Assembly (NCBI RefSeq): GCF_900445235.1
Contig: NZ_UFSM01000002.1
Coordinates: 248,001 to 312,000, forward strand
Source: Aminobacter aminovorans
GTDB taxonomy: Bacteria > Pseudomonadota > Alphaproteobacteria > Rhizobiales > Rhizobiaceae
Length of the DNA: 64,000 nucleotides
Direction: 5' to 3'
The notes under the pieces are model-generated. The model made no database searches and was not told where the DNA came from. It saw only the letters and a program-made list of their open reading frames with translations. Each line of letters begins with the position of its first letter. The stretch's first letter is position 1. Below, one piece after another: positions 6,629 to 15,440 of the stretch. The position numbers and the translations under genes were made by a program.

Positions 6629-8683
6629 TCAGACCTCCGCCCGAACAGGTGCGAGGTTGAGTTCCGACCGCAGTCCCGGATCGACCCAGTCAAGGCGTGG
6701 CATCGCCAGCTTCGTCCGCGCCGGCGTGGACATAAGCTTCAATGGCGAGCCGAGCACTTTCCAGGAGCTCCCGTCATGTGTCGGAACATCGACTAGAAGG
6801 CCACGCGCCGCAGTTTGTGAGGCGGCTTCGACCTCCGATACGGTCAAGACAGGCGCAGCAGGGATGCCGCGTTTGCTGCACAGTTTCAATGCTTCGTCTC
6901 GGCCCATGGCAGAGACGTCGATCACGCTTTCCGCAGCAATCCAGCCGTCTCTGCAAGGCAGGATGCGCGTGGTCGATGGGCCGCTGTCGAAGGCAGCCTG
7001 CGTCGCCCAGACCGTGCAGTCCTGCATGGCGATGTCCATCGCCACACCTTCCCCAGTACGGTCTCGGTGTCGCAATGCGGCCAGGATGCCCAAGAGGCCA
7101 AACTGCCCGCCCAATTGATCCGAGATCGAAATGCCTATCTTGGTCGGCATGCCGTCAACGGTCGTGGCGGCCATGGCCCCGGAGAGTGCCTGAACCACAG
7201 TGTCCAAAGCCGGGCGGCCGGGCCAGGCGCTGTCCTGCCCGAAACCGCTCACCGAACAATGCACGATGGACGGCTTGCGTGTCCTTATCGCCTTCGCGCC
7301 AAAGCCTAGCCTGGCCAGGGATCCCGGCTTGAGGTTCTCGATCACGACGTCGGCGCTGTCGATCAGCCGCCACAGGATAGCGGCATCCTCGGGCTGGCGC
7401 AGGTCCAGCACGATCCCGCGCTTGTCGGTATTCGAAAGCGCAAAGACATAGGACTGTCCGTCCCCGGCCCGCAGTGGCGTATTGGCGCGGTTGGAATCGC
7501 CCGTTGGCGGCTCCACCTTGATCACTTCAGCACCGAGTGCCCCCAACTGACGGCAGGCGAGTGGGGCGACCGTGTTCATCCCGATCTCGATGATACGAAT
7601 ATCGCTCAGCGCAGGCGTTCGGGGATCGATGGGCGGCACGGATGCAGCGGAGGTGGCGCCCCCCGGGGCAAGCACCTTGCCAACTGAAGGGGCGGCATGG
7701 CCGATTGCGCGAATAGGATTCCTGACCAGCAGTGCTCCATCCTCAGCCTGGACCAGAGTGTCGCGATGCAGCAGGTTGGGGTCGGACAAAAGGCTTTCCA
7801 GACTGTGGATCGGCCCGCAGGGGATACCCGCTGCACCGACCAGATTCACGATGCCGGCCACATCATGGCGTCCCGTCCATTCTGCAATGACGCGGTCGAG
7901 CTTTGCGCTGTTTTCGAACCGTGCGGTAGTGGTGGCAAAGGCAGGCTTGAAGGCAAGCTCGGGCTGTCTCATCACCTCACACAGCCGTTGCCACTGGTCG
8001 TTTGTCGGCGCGCAGATCAGCACCCAGCCATCCTGTCCGCGATAAGCGTTCCATGGGGCGAGGGTAGGATGCCGGTTGCCGGCACGACTGGCGGGCCGGC
8101 CAGTGAAGACCAGCGGAAGGAAGGTCAGAAGCGCATTAACCGCCACGTCGTAAAGCGCCATGTCGATGCGCTGACCGCGACCGCTCGTATCGCGGTGACG
8201 GATGGCGGCCAGGATTGCCGAGGCAGCATAGACAGCGGTTTCCATGCCGACGAATGGCGCGCCGGAAAGGCATGGCGCTCCATCGGGCCGGCCAGTCGTG
8301 TCAGCCACCCCCGCCACCGCCTGCACGAGCGCCTCGCTGTCAGTGCGCCCGGCCAAGGGGCCAGTCGCGCCGTAGGCCGTGATGTCGCATAGAATGGCCG
8401 TTTCGGGTACCGCGATCGTCATAGGCTCGACGTCGGGGGAGGAGAGGATTACGTCGGATTCTGAAGCTATGCGCGGGATATGGTCGTCTTCGCAGCGGAT
8501 CGGGATCTTCCCCGCAACCCTCCGGCTGCGGCCCGGGTAGGCGAGGTCGTCTTCGACCACGTAGACTTGCGCGCCGAGCGAGGCCAGGAGACTGCCACAG
8601 GTTGCAAGTTCGGGCCGTCCGGAAAGTTCCAGGACCGTCAGGCCTGCAAGTGGCAGATAGGGGCGGGCAGGATCAGATGTCAT
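6629..8683 (-). CDS. Fused double CaiB/BaiF CoA-transferase
   Basis: A 684-residue protein made of two class III CoA-transferase units. The first, about residues 1-340, has LAGLTVLELSG and a MALYDVAVN segment with the likely catalytic Asp. The second, about 350-684, restarts with LSDIRIIEIG, continues with LGALGAEVIKVEPPTGDSNR, NTDKRGIVLDL and VIENLKPG, and has its own Asp in MDIAMQD. Normal family members are one unit of about 400 residues acting as homodimers, so this is a tandem fusion; the second unit is short. It would move CoA between acyl groups. Start chosen at the ATG at 8681-8683; a TTG at 8716 is possible. Confidence 0.85.
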   Translation of the reverse strand: MTSDPARPYLPLAGLTVLELSGRPELATCGSLLASLGAQVYVVEDDLAYPGRSRRVAGKIPIRCEDDHIPRIASESDVILSSPDVEPMTIAVPETAILCDITAYGATGPLAGRTDSEALVQAVAGVADTTGRPDGAPCLSGAPFVGMETAVYAASAILAAIRHRDTSGRGQRIDMALYDVAVNALLTFLPLVFTGRPASRAGNRHPTLAPWNAYRGQDGWVLICAPTNDQWQRLCEVMRQPELAFKPAFATTTARFENSAKLDRVIAEWTGRHDVAGIVNLVGAAGIPCGPIHSLESLLSDPNLLHRDTLVQAEDGALLVRNPIRAIGHAAPSVGKVLAPGGATSAASVPPIDPRTPALSDIRIIEIGMNTVAPLACRQLGALGAEVIKVEPPTGDSNRANTPLRAGDGQSYVFALSNTDKRGIVLDLRQPEDAAILWRLIDSADVVIENLKPGSLARLGFGAKAIRTRKPSIVHCSVSGFGQDSAWPGRPALDTVVQALSGAMAATTVDGMPTKIGISISDQLGGQFGLLGILAALRHRDRTGEGVAMDIAMQDCTVWATQAAFDSGPSTTRILPCRDGWIAAESVIDVSAMGRDEALKLCSKRGIPAAPVLTVSEVEAASQTAARGLLVDVPTHDGSSWKVLGSPLKLMSTPARTKLAMPRLDWVDPGLRSELNLAPVRAEV

Positions 8684-8719
8684 CTTGAGGTATCCCTGGT
8701 CACAAGCTGAACCCAAGGC

Positions 8720-9517
8720 TCAGCTGCCGCGATACATGTTGCCGGCGAAGTCGGGCTTGCGCTTTTCGCGCAACGCATTGCCGCCCTCCTTTGCCTCGTC
8801 TGTGCCGAAGTAGAGGGCCAATGCGGAGAAGGCGAGTTGCCCGATCCCTCGGATGTTCTCGCTGTCGGCATTGAACGACCGCTTGGCGATTGCAATTGCT
8901 GTCGGGCTGCGATCGTTGATCTCGCGGCACCACTTGTCGACCTCCCCGTCCAGCTGGTCGTTGGCGACGACCGCGTTGATCAACCCCATGGCCAGCGCCT
9001 CCCGCGCGCTGTATCGGCGGCAGAGGTACCAGAACTCACGTGCTCGTTTTTCACCAACGGTGCGAGCCAGGAAGGCAGTGCCGAAGCCCGGATCCACAGA
9101 TCCCATTTTCGGTCCGACTTGCCCAAACTCCGCATTTTCGGCGGCGATGGCCAGATCGCACAAGGTAACCAGCACGTTGCCCGAGCCCACGGCATAGCCG
9201 CGGACCTTGGCGATAACGGGCTTGGGCACATCGCGAATTGCGGTTTGAAGTTCTTCAATCCCGTTGCCGAGGATGCCTATGCCGTTGTCGACGCGATCAG
9301 CCTTCTTCTCGTCCTTGTCGCCGCCGATGCCGAAGGCCCGGGTGCCAGCGCCGGTTAGAACGATCACACCCACATCCCGGTCCCACCCGGCGCGGCGGAT
9401 AGCATCGGTCAGTTCGTAGTAGGTGCGACGGGTGAAAGCGTTGAGGCGGTCGGGTCGATTGACGGTTATCGTCGCGGTGCGGTCTCGCACGTCGAACAAA
9501 ATATCAGTGTACTCCAT
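8720..9517 (-). CDS. BadI-like 2-ketocyclohexanecarboxyl-CoA hydrolase (crotonase family)
   Basis: A 265-residue crotonase-fold protein. Segments TAIRDVPKPVIAKVRGYAVG, CDLAIAAENAEFGQVGPKMG, SVDPGFGTAFLARTVGEKRA and SPTAIAIAKRSFN closely follow BadI of Rhodopseudomonas palustris as I remember it. BadI opens the ring of 2-ketocyclohexanecarboxyl-CoA to give pimelyl-CoA; menaquinone MenB is a more distant relative. The start ATG at 9515-9517 has AAGGAG upstream. A GntR-type site at 9532-9545 sits in the 69-base gap before it, so it probably heads a transcript running through the CaiB, thiolase-like, OB-fold and SDR genes. A cyclic beta-keto acyl-CoA is the likely substrate. Confidence 0.8.
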   Translation of the reverse strand: MEYTDILFDVRDRTATITVNRPDRLNAFTRRTYYELTDAIRRAGWDRDVGVIVLTGAGTRAFGIGGDKDEKKADRVDNGIGILGNGIEELQTAIRDVPKPVIAKVRGYAVGSGNVLVTLCDLAIAAENAEFGQVGPKMGSVDPGFGTAFLARTVGEKRAREFWYLCRRYSAREALAMGLINAVVANDQLDGEVDKWCREINDRSPTAIAIAKRSFNADSENIRGIGQLAFSALALYFGTDEAKEGGNALREKRKPDFAGNMYRGS

Positions 9518-9531
9518 GAAGGCGCTCCTTA

Positions 9532-9545
9532 TTTGTACGGACATT
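9532..9545. promoter_or_regulatory. GntR-type operator copy, upstream of the BadI-like gene
   Basis: TTTGTACGGACATT matches AATGTTCGGACATT, the motif found at 12280 and 16531, at 11 of 14 positions. It lies 15 bases upstream of the BadI-like start codon. Confidence 0.55.
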
Positions 9546-9586
9546 TATGCGGTCATGTGTGTCGGTGGAAATCGGGGAACTCGGAC

Positions 9587-11080
9587 TCAGGACACCATTC
9601 GCCGCAGTTCGGTCTTCAGGATCTTGCCGTAATTGTTCTTGGGCAGGTCTGGCAGGCGAACGTAACGCTTGGGTCGCTTGAATCGGGCGATGCTGTCGCA
9701 GCAGAGCCGGTCCAGTTCTTTTTCGAGATTTGGCACTTCGCCTTCGGCAACGATTATCGCCACGACGATTTCTCCCCATTCCGGGTCCGGCAGGCCGATG
9801 ACCGAAGCTTCGCGGATGTCCGGATGCGTCAACAGCACCTCTTCGACTTCGCGTGGGTAGATGTTGGATCCCCCCGAAATGATCACGTCCTTCGATCGAT
9901 CCGTCAGCGTCAGATAACCCGCAGCGTTCATTTCGCCGATGTCGCCGGTCAGCAGCCAGCCGTTGCGCAGGCTCCCGGCGCCGGCGACGTCGTCGTTCCA
10001 GTAGCCTTGCATGACGGTCGGCCCGCGCACCTCGATTTCGCCTGGGGTTCCTGGAGGCACTAGCTCTCCGTCCAACGTCACGCGGACATCCACGACTGAA
10101 TGCGGACGACCGACCGTAGCAATCTGAGGGCCAGGCTCATTGAAGCTGCCATGATCGGATGTCGTCAGCACGGTAATGGTCATCGGCGTCTCGCCCTGCC
10201 CATATATCTGCGTAAAGCGTGGCCCCAGAACCTGCATCGCCTTGGCGAGGTCGGCCTGATACATTGGGCCGCCGCCATAGATGACTGTTTTGAGGCCCTG
10301 TCCGTCGCCTGCACCCTGGAGGACTGCCTCGGTCATCCGGTGTACCATTGTGGGTGCTGCAAACAATGATGCCCTATCCAGCGAGCAGGCCAATTCCAGC
10401 ACTTCCGCCCCGTCAAAACCGCCGGATAGGGGGACGCAATGGCGGGCTCCGCGCAGCACGTGAACAAGGCTGTAGAGCCCCGCACCGTGTGACAACGGCG
10501 CGGCATAGATCATGCAGTCGTCATGCTGAACGTCGTCGACGTCGGCCAGATAGGCCAGCGACATTGCGACCAGGTTTCCATGGCTGAGCATGGCGCCCTT
10601 GGGCGTCCCCGTCGTACCAGAGGTGTAGAATATCCAGGCGAGGTCGTCCTGACCACGCGGCTGTGGCGAAGGCCTGGCTTGTGACGAGCCAGCGATGGCC
10701 GCTTGCCGGATGTCCAGCACCTCCACTGATACGACTGCAGCCAGAAGAGTGCTGTGGTCTGCGTCGGAAAGCACGATGTGGCTTTCCGAATGCTGCACGA
10801 TCCAGGCCGCCTCATGGGGGTGCAGCTTCGCGTTCACGGGTACGGCTATGCCGCCGGCCCACCAGACGGCAAAAAGGCCGATCAGATAGTCGGGATGGTT
10901 GCCCATCCAGATCGCGACACGGTCGCCCGGCGCCACCCCCCTGTCCTCAAGCAAGCGGGCCAGGCGAGCGGCGCGAGCGGCAAAGCCCTGGTAGGTCTCC
11001 ACCTGCCGATTGCCGTGCAGTAGGGCTGTGTGGTCGGGCCGGGTCAGAGCTGATCGATGCAGCCAGTTAGCAAGATTCAT
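9587..11080 (-). CDS. AMP-forming acyl-CoA synthetase
   Basis: A 497-residue ANL-superfamily ligase. It has the P-loop-like YTSGTTGTPKGAM around residue 155, the YGQGETP substrate/AMP motif, LLTGDIGEMNAAGYLTLTDR, and the C-terminal lysine region ending NNYGKILKTELR. It would activate a carboxylic acid to its CoA thioester using ATP at the start of the pathway. The start at 11078-11080 follows the thiolase stop by 10 bases with AGGA upstream, so the two are cotranscribed. The carboxylate substrate is not identifiable from sequence. Confidence 0.9.
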   Translation of the reverse strand: MNLANWLHRSALTRPDHTALLHGNRQVETYQGFAARAARLARLLEDRGVAPGDRVAIWMGNHPDYLIGLFAVWWAGGIAVPVNAKLHPHEAAWIVQHSESHIVLSDADHSTLLAAVVSVEVLDIRQAAIAGSSQARPSPQPRGQDDLAWIFYTSGTTGTPKGAMLSHGNLVAMSLAYLADVDDVQHDDCMIYAAPLSHGAGLYSLVHVLRGARHCVPLSGGFDGAEVLELACSLDRASLFAAPTMVHRMTEAVLQGAGDGQGLKTVIYGGGPMYQADLAKAMQVLGPRFTQIYGQGETPMTITVLTTSDHGSFNEPGPQIATVGRPHSVVDVRVTLDGELVPPGTPGEIEVRGPTVMQGYWNDDVAGAGSLRNGWLLTGDIGEMNAAGYLTLTDRSKDVIISGGSNIYPREVEEVLLTHPDIREASVIGLPDPEWGEIVVAIIVAEGEVPNLEKELDRLCCDSIARFKRPKRYVRLPDLPKNNYGKILKTELRRMVS

Positions 11081-11090
11081 CGGTCGCGTC

Positions 11091-12251
11091 CTATCTGGCT
11101 TCCAGAAGGCTGACGTAGTTCGCCACCGCGAGCCCACCCATGTTGAAGATCCCGGCCCTGTCGGCGCGCTGCAACTGCATAGCTGATGGAGCTTCTCCGG
11201 TGAGCTGCATTGCCGCCATCACGTGCATCGATACGCCGGTCGCGCCGATAGGATGCCCCTTGGCCTTAAGTCCACCGGATCGATTAATTGGAAGTCGTCC
11301 GTCAGCCTCGGTAAGCCCGCTGGCCACCACGTCTGCGCCTCGCCCGTAAGGGGCCAGGCCCATGGCTTCGTATTGCAACAGCTCCGCAATGGTGAAGCAG
11401 TCATGGGTTTCGACGAACGACAGGTCATCGATCCGCCAGTCCGCACGGCTCAGAGCCCGGCCCCAGGCTTCGCGGCAGCCCTCCATGAGCAGCGGATCGC
11501 GGCGGGCGGCCGGCATGAATTCCTGCGCATGAGCGGTGGCGGCAATCTTGACGGCCCGCTGCCCGTCATGCGCGGTATCCAGGCTGAGGACGAGCGCCGC
11601 CGCACCGTCGGAGACGGGCGAGCAGTCCGTGCGACGTAGAGGGCCGGCAACCAGGGGATTGTCTGGACTTGTCGTGCGGCAGAATTCGAGGCCCAGATCC
11701 TTTTGCAGGTGGGCCAGCGGGTTGCCTGCGCCGTTGCGATGATTCTTGGCGGCAATTGCAGCCAGCGCGTCGGATTTGTCGCCGTGACGCTTGAAATATG
11801 CCAGGGCCACCTGACCGAATAGCCCCGCAAAACCGCCCTCGGTTTCGCCCTCTTCCTTCAGGTAGGCTGCGCGCAGGAGGTTACGACCGACTTCCGGACC
11901 AGGTGTGTCGCTCATACGTTCGGCGCCGACGACCAGTACCTTGCGCGCCTCGCCCGACTTAATGGCGCGAATGCCCGCATGAACCGCCGCGGAACCGGAG
12001 GCGCATGCGTTCTCGACCCGGGTCGCCGGGCGAAAGCGCAATGCCGGGTCTGCCTGGAGAACAAGCGCTGCCGTGAAGTCCTGCGTCGAGAAACCTGCGT
12101 TGAAATGCCCAAGCACGATCTCGTCGATTTCTTCCGCCGGCAGCTGTGCATGGACCAGCGCGGCTGTTGCAGCTTCGACAATCAGTTCTTCAAGGCTGGA
12201 CCGGCTTTTGCCGAAGCGGGTGTGGCCCCAGCCGATGATGTCGACGTTCAT
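11091..12251 (-). CDS. Thiolase (acetyl-CoA acetyltransferase type)
   Basis: A 386-residue thiolase with its catalytic apparatus intact: nucleophile C83 in ENACASGS, the HDCF histidine motif and GGLKAKGHPIGATG near residue 345. It should cleave a beta-ketoacyl-CoA with CoA, unlike the cysteine-less thiolase-like protein at 5.4-6.6 kb. It is the first gene of the minus-strand operon. GAGGAG precedes the start, and a perfect copy of the GntR-type palindrome lies at 12280-12293 in the divergent promoter shared with the quinone-oxidoreductase gene. Confidence 0.9.
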   Translation of the reverse strand: MNVDIIGWGHTRFGKSRSSLEELIVEAATAALVHAQLPAEEIDEIVLGHFNAGFSTQDFTAALVLQADPALRFRPATRVENACASGSAAVHAGIRAIKSGEARKVLVVGAERMSDTPGPEVGRNLLRAAYLKEEGETEGGFAGLFGQVALAYFKRHGDKSDALAAIAAKNHRNGAGNPLAHLQKDLGLEFCRTTSPDNPLVAGPLRRTDCSPVSDGAAALVLSLDTAHDGQRAVKIAATAHAQEFMPAARRDPLLMEGCREAWGRALSRADWRIDDLSFVETHDCFTIAELLQYEAMGLAPYGRGADVVASGLTEADGRLPINRSGGLKAKGHPIGATGVSMHVMAAMQLTGEAPSAMQLQRADRAGIFNMGGLAVANYVSLLEAR

Positions 12252-12279
12252 GTTGCTGTTCTCCTCATGGCTCTTCTAT

Positions 12280-12293
12280 AATGTTCGGACATT
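12280..12293. promoter_or_regulatory. GntR-type operator, divergent thiolase/oxidoreductase promoter
   Basis: AATGTTCGGACATT has 5-bp inverted arms AATGT and ACATT. It lies 28 bases before the thiolase start and 66 before the oxidoreductase start. The identical 14 bp recur at 16531-16544. Confidence 0.7.
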
Positions 12294-12359
12294 TGGATTG
12301 ACAAGTGTTTTTTTATGACCGAGCATTCGTGGCATTCAATTTGGTGTTGGAAGGACGGC

Positions 12360-13370
12360 ATGAAAGCTTACAGGACGGACGGAAGCGGGCGGCCCGACGG
12401 GCTATCGGTCAGCGAGGTCGAGGCGCCAGAGCCTGGGCATGGTGAGATCACGGTACGGATCAAGGCGGTCTCGCTGAACTATCTCGACCTGAAGGTCATC
12501 GCCGGGTCGTTCCCTGGCGGGCGGACCGGACTTGTGCCGCTGTCGGACGCGGCAGGCGAGGTCATCGCCTCAGGGCCCGGCGTGACCTTGTTCCGTCCCG
12601 GGGATCGCGTTGTCTCGACCTTTTTTCCGCGTTGGCTGGCCGGTCCAATCACAGACGAAGCGCGAACGGCCATCCCTGGCTCGACAGTTGAGGGAGTGTT
12701 GCAGGAAATAGTTCGCTTTCGCGAAGAAGCCGTCGTGCCCGCGCCGGAACATCTGGATTGGGAGCAGGCCGCGACATTGCCTTGTGCGGCGCTGACAGGC
12801 TGGCAATTGCTGACTGGTCCGCGCCCCGTGCTGCCAGGCGAGATCGTTCTGGTGCAGGGAACAGGCGGTGTGTCGCTGTTTGCCTTGCAGTTTGCGCGTG
12901 CTGCCGGTGCACGCGTCATAGCCACCACCAGTTCGCCAGCCAAGGCCGAACGTCTGCTTGGCATGGGCGTCGAGGCCGTGGTCGACTACCGCCAGATCCC
13001 CGAGTGGAGCGACGAGATCCGCCGTCTCACCGGCGGGAAGGGGGCTGACCACGTGATCGAAATCGGCGAGGCCGGCACCCTGCAGCAATCCATTCGAACA
13101 GCGACAGTGGGCGCTCAAATCAATCTGATCGGGCGACCTGTCGGGGCTCCACCCGTTGATCCGGCGATCCTCATGGCGGCGATGGGTGTGACGTACCGGC
13201 GTATCGGTGTGGGCAGCCGTGCCGATTTCCTGGCCATGAACCGCGCGCTTTCCGCCTTGCAGCTCAAGCCCCCGATTGATCGCCGTTTTGGACCCGATGA
13301 GGTGTTCGAAGCGCTACGTTACTTCGCCGGGCGCGGGCAGTTCGGCAAGGTGGTCGTCGCCCTGAGTTGA
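12360..13370 (+). CDS. Zinc-free quinone-oxidoreductase-like MDR dehydrogenase
   Basis: A 336-residue medium-chain dehydrogenase/reductase of the quinone oxidoreductase type. It has AVSLNYLDLKVIAG, PLSDAAGEVIASG, the NAD(P)H-binding VLVQGTGGVSLFALQFA, and GKGADHVIEIGEAGTLQQS. It lacks the cysteine cluster of zinc alcohol dehydrogenases. It likely reduces an enone or oxidises an alcohol with NADPH. I start at the ATG at 12360 with GGAAGGAC upstream; an ATG at 12315 would add 15 unlikely residues. It is divergent from the thiolase operon across the 12280 operator. Confidence 0.85.
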   Translation: MKAYRTDGSGRPDGLSVSEVEAPEPGHGEITVRIKAVSLNYLDLKVIAGSFPGGRTGLVPLSDAAGEVIASGPGVTLFRPGDRVVSTFFPRWLAGPITDEARTAIPGSTVEGVLQEIVRFREEAVVPAPEHLDWEQAATLPCAALTGWQLLTGPRPVLPGEIVLVQGTGGVSLFALQFARAAGARVIATTSSPAKAERLLGMGVEAVVDYRQIPEWSDEIRRLTGGKGADHVIEIGEAGTLQQSIRTATVGAQINLIGRPVGAPPVDPAILMAAMGVTYRRIGVGSRADFLAMNRALSALQLKPPIDRRFGPDEVFEALRYFAGRGQFGKVVVALS

Positions 13371-13429
13371 TCCAGCTTGTAGGCAGCACTGAAGGCGATT
13401 GCCTGGAAGATATTGAAGTCGGCGCCGGA

Positions 13430-13443
13430 AATGTTAGAACAAA
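13430..13443. promoter_or_regulatory. Degenerate GntR-type operator before the GntR gene
   Basis: AATGTTAGAACAAA matches AATGTTCGGACATT at 10 of 14 positions and lies 24 bases upstream of the GntR start, as expected for autoregulation. Confidence 0.45.
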
Positions 13444-13466
13444 TGATCCCGTGAAGCGAGATCGCC

Positions 13467-14192
13467 TTGTCCAGACTTCCTCCCTTGCACCTCAAGATCA
13501 GTGACGAACTGCGTCGCCGCATAGCGCAGAGGTTCTATGGCGGCGAGGAGTTGCCTCCCGAGATCCAGCTGATGGATGAGTTCAACTGCAGCCGCCACAC
13601 CATGCGCTCGGCCCTCCAGCATTTGGTGGTTGAGGGGCTGATCGAACGCCGTGCTGGATCGGGTACCCGCATCACTGACCGTGCGCGCGGCGGGGTCTGG
13701 GCATTGGGCAAGCTCGGCAACCTGATCGGGGAGTTTTCGCCCGACGATTATCTGACCTTGGTCGCGCAAACAGTGCCGGTGGCCGAACACCTGGAGGCCG
13801 CCGACGTCTTCGGTCTGCGACCCGAGGCGCGCCTGTTCTACATCATGCGTCTTCTTCTGGCGCAAGGCGTGCCGTATGCGCTTGCCGACGTTTTCACCCT
13901 CGTTGATCTGAGCCAGAAAATCCCCCAGGAGCTCCTGGGCGCGGAACCGCTGATTCATCTGGTCGAGAAGTACGGCCGGGTCCGCTCGGTTCGCGTGCGC
14001 CAAGTGGCTACGGCAGCCGCGGCGGGAACCATCGTGGCGCGTCAACTGGGCATGACGGTAGGGGATCCCGTCCTGATTCTGAACAGGACCTATTTCGATG
14101 CCGGAGGCGAAGCGATCCTGCATACCAGCGTAAGCGCGCGGCCTGACCGATACAGGCAGGAAGTCGACTTTCTGCACGAGAGCCCCCTCTGA
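13467..14192 (+). CDS. GntR-family (HutC/UTRA) regulator of the catabolic island
   Basis: A 241-residue regulator. The winged helix-turn-helix spans residues 8-70 (LHLKISDELRRRIA, LMDEFNCSRHTMRSALQHL, GLIERRAGSGTRI), followed by a UTRA-type ligand domain with PVLILNRTYFDAGGEAILH. The only in-frame start is TTG at 13467; an upstream frame from GTG at 13451 reads VKRDRL, suggesting that the ancestral MKRDRLSRLPPLH start may have been shifted by one base. It lies inside the catabolic island, whose promoters carry four copies of one palindrome, and is the obvious candidate to bind them in response to a pathway CoA ester. Confidence 0.85.
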   Translation: MSRLPPLHLKISDELRRRIAQRFYGGEELPPEIQLMDEFNCSRHTMRSALQHLVVEGLIERRAGSGTRITDRARGGVWALGKLGNLIGEFSPDDYLTLVAQTVPVAEHLEAADVFGLRPEARLFYIMRLLLAQGVPYALADVFTLVDLSQKIPQELLGAEPLIHLVEKYGRVRSVRVRQVATAAAAGTIVARQLGMTVGDPVLILNRTYFDAGGEAILHTSVSARPDRYRQEVDFLHESPL

Positions 14193-15440
14193 TCAACCCG
14201 GCAACTCGGCCGCTGCACGTTCCAGATTCTCGCGGTCTTCGGGATGGGCGATGGCCACCATCCCGCGCGCGCGCCCACGTACGGACAGGCCGCGAAGGGC
14301 CGCGCTGCCCCACTCGGTGACCACGAAGTCGGCCTCGGCCCGAGGCACGGTCACCACGCTCGAGGACAGCTTCGGCACGATCCGCGCTCGCCCCTTCGGC
14401 GTGCGACTTGGCAAGCAGATCAGTGACCGCCCTCCTTCAGCGGCCATGGCGCCGCGGACGAAATCGACTTGTCCGCCGATGGTACCAAGATAGCGGGTCC
14501 CGGCGATCTCCGAGCCCACCTGGCCTGTAAGATCCACCTCGATAGCCGAATTCACGGCGACCAGGTTCTCCAATCCTGCCAGCGTGACCAATGAATGGGT
14601 ATAGTGCACCGGCTCGACCAGCAGGTCGCGGTTGCCGTCAGCGAAACGGTAGAGCGCGGCGCTGCCGGCCAGCCCGCCGGTCACGGTCAGCCCCGTGTCG
14701 CGCGATTTGCGCGAATTATCGATCACGCCATCGCGGATCAGCGGCAGGACGGCGTCACCTATGACGCCCGAATGCAGGCCCAGATGGCGGTGGCTCGACA
14801 GTGCAGTCAGGATTGCAGAAGGCACAGTGCCAATTCCTATCTGCAGCGTGTCCCCGTCGCGGATCAGCTCCGCGGCATGTGTTGCGATGCTGTGGTCTAT
14901 CACGCCCGGAGTGGCCTGTGGCACTTCGATCAATGGTCGATCACAATACAGGAGATGATCGAAGCGCGACAGATCTGGAGGGTGGCGGGTGAGGGTGCGG
15001 GGAGCGGCGGCATTTACCTCTGCCACGGCCAGCCGGGCGCGAGGAAGGGCATAGCGCGAAAAAGACTGGACGGCTCCAGGGGAAGCGACGCCTGAGCCGC
15101 CCCCAGGGCCGAGTTGCATAAGCACGACCGATACAGGAATCGCACCCCGGATCAGAAGGTCCGGCAACTGCGAGAGGTTCACGGGGTGCACCTGCATTCT
15201 CCCCGCGGCGCATAGGTCGCGATTGGAACCGACCGCGCCCAAGCCATGGATGCGCAGGCGAGGGTCGGCATCAGGGCCGACCAGGCGCGCATAGCTGCCT
15301 GCCAGAAAGACAGCCAGACCGCCCAAATCAGGTAGGGCCCCCAGTGCTTCGCGGATCAGGTCGATGGGCTCGGCTGCGCCTTGCGACCACATCAGCATGT
15401 CAGAGGGTTGCAGAAGGTGAGCAAAAGCTGGCCTGATCAT
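14193..15440 (-). CDS. Acetyl-CoA hydrolase/4-hydroxybutyrate CoA-transferase family
   Basis: A 415-residue class I-like CoA-transferase. It shows LIRDGDTLQIGIGTVPSAIL, LHSGVIGDAVLPLI, and VNSAIEVDLTGQVGSE with the probable catalytic Glu, then GGQVDFVRGA and the C-terminal FVVTEWGSAALRG. It would pass CoA between an acyl-CoA and a free acid, or hydrolyse it. It is shorter than acetyl-CoA hydrolases of about 500 residues, as 4-hydroxybutyrate-type transferases are. Its start overlaps the stop of the dehydrogenase upstream (ATGA), and it converges end-to-end with the GntR gene. Confidence 0.85.
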   Translation of the reverse strand: MIRPAFAHLLQPSDMLMWSQGAAEPIDLIREALGALPDLGGLAVFLAGSYARLVGPDADPRLRIHGLGAVGSNRDLCAAGRMQVHPVNLSQLPDLLIRGAIPVSVVLMQLGPGGGSGVASPGAVQSFSRYALPRARLAVAEVNAAAPRTLTRHPPDLSRFDHLLYCDRPLIEVPQATPGVIDHSIATHAAELIRDGDTLQIGIGTVPSAILTALSSHRHLGLHSGVIGDAVLPLIRDGVIDNSRKSRDTGLTVTGGLAGSAALYRFADGNRDLLVEPVHYTHSLVTLAGLENLVAVNSAIEVDLTGQVGSEIAGTRYLGTIGGQVDFVRGAMAAEGGRSLICLPSRTPKGRARIVPKLSSSVVTVPRAEADFVVTEWGSAALRGLSVRGRARGMVAIAHPEDRENLERAAAELPG

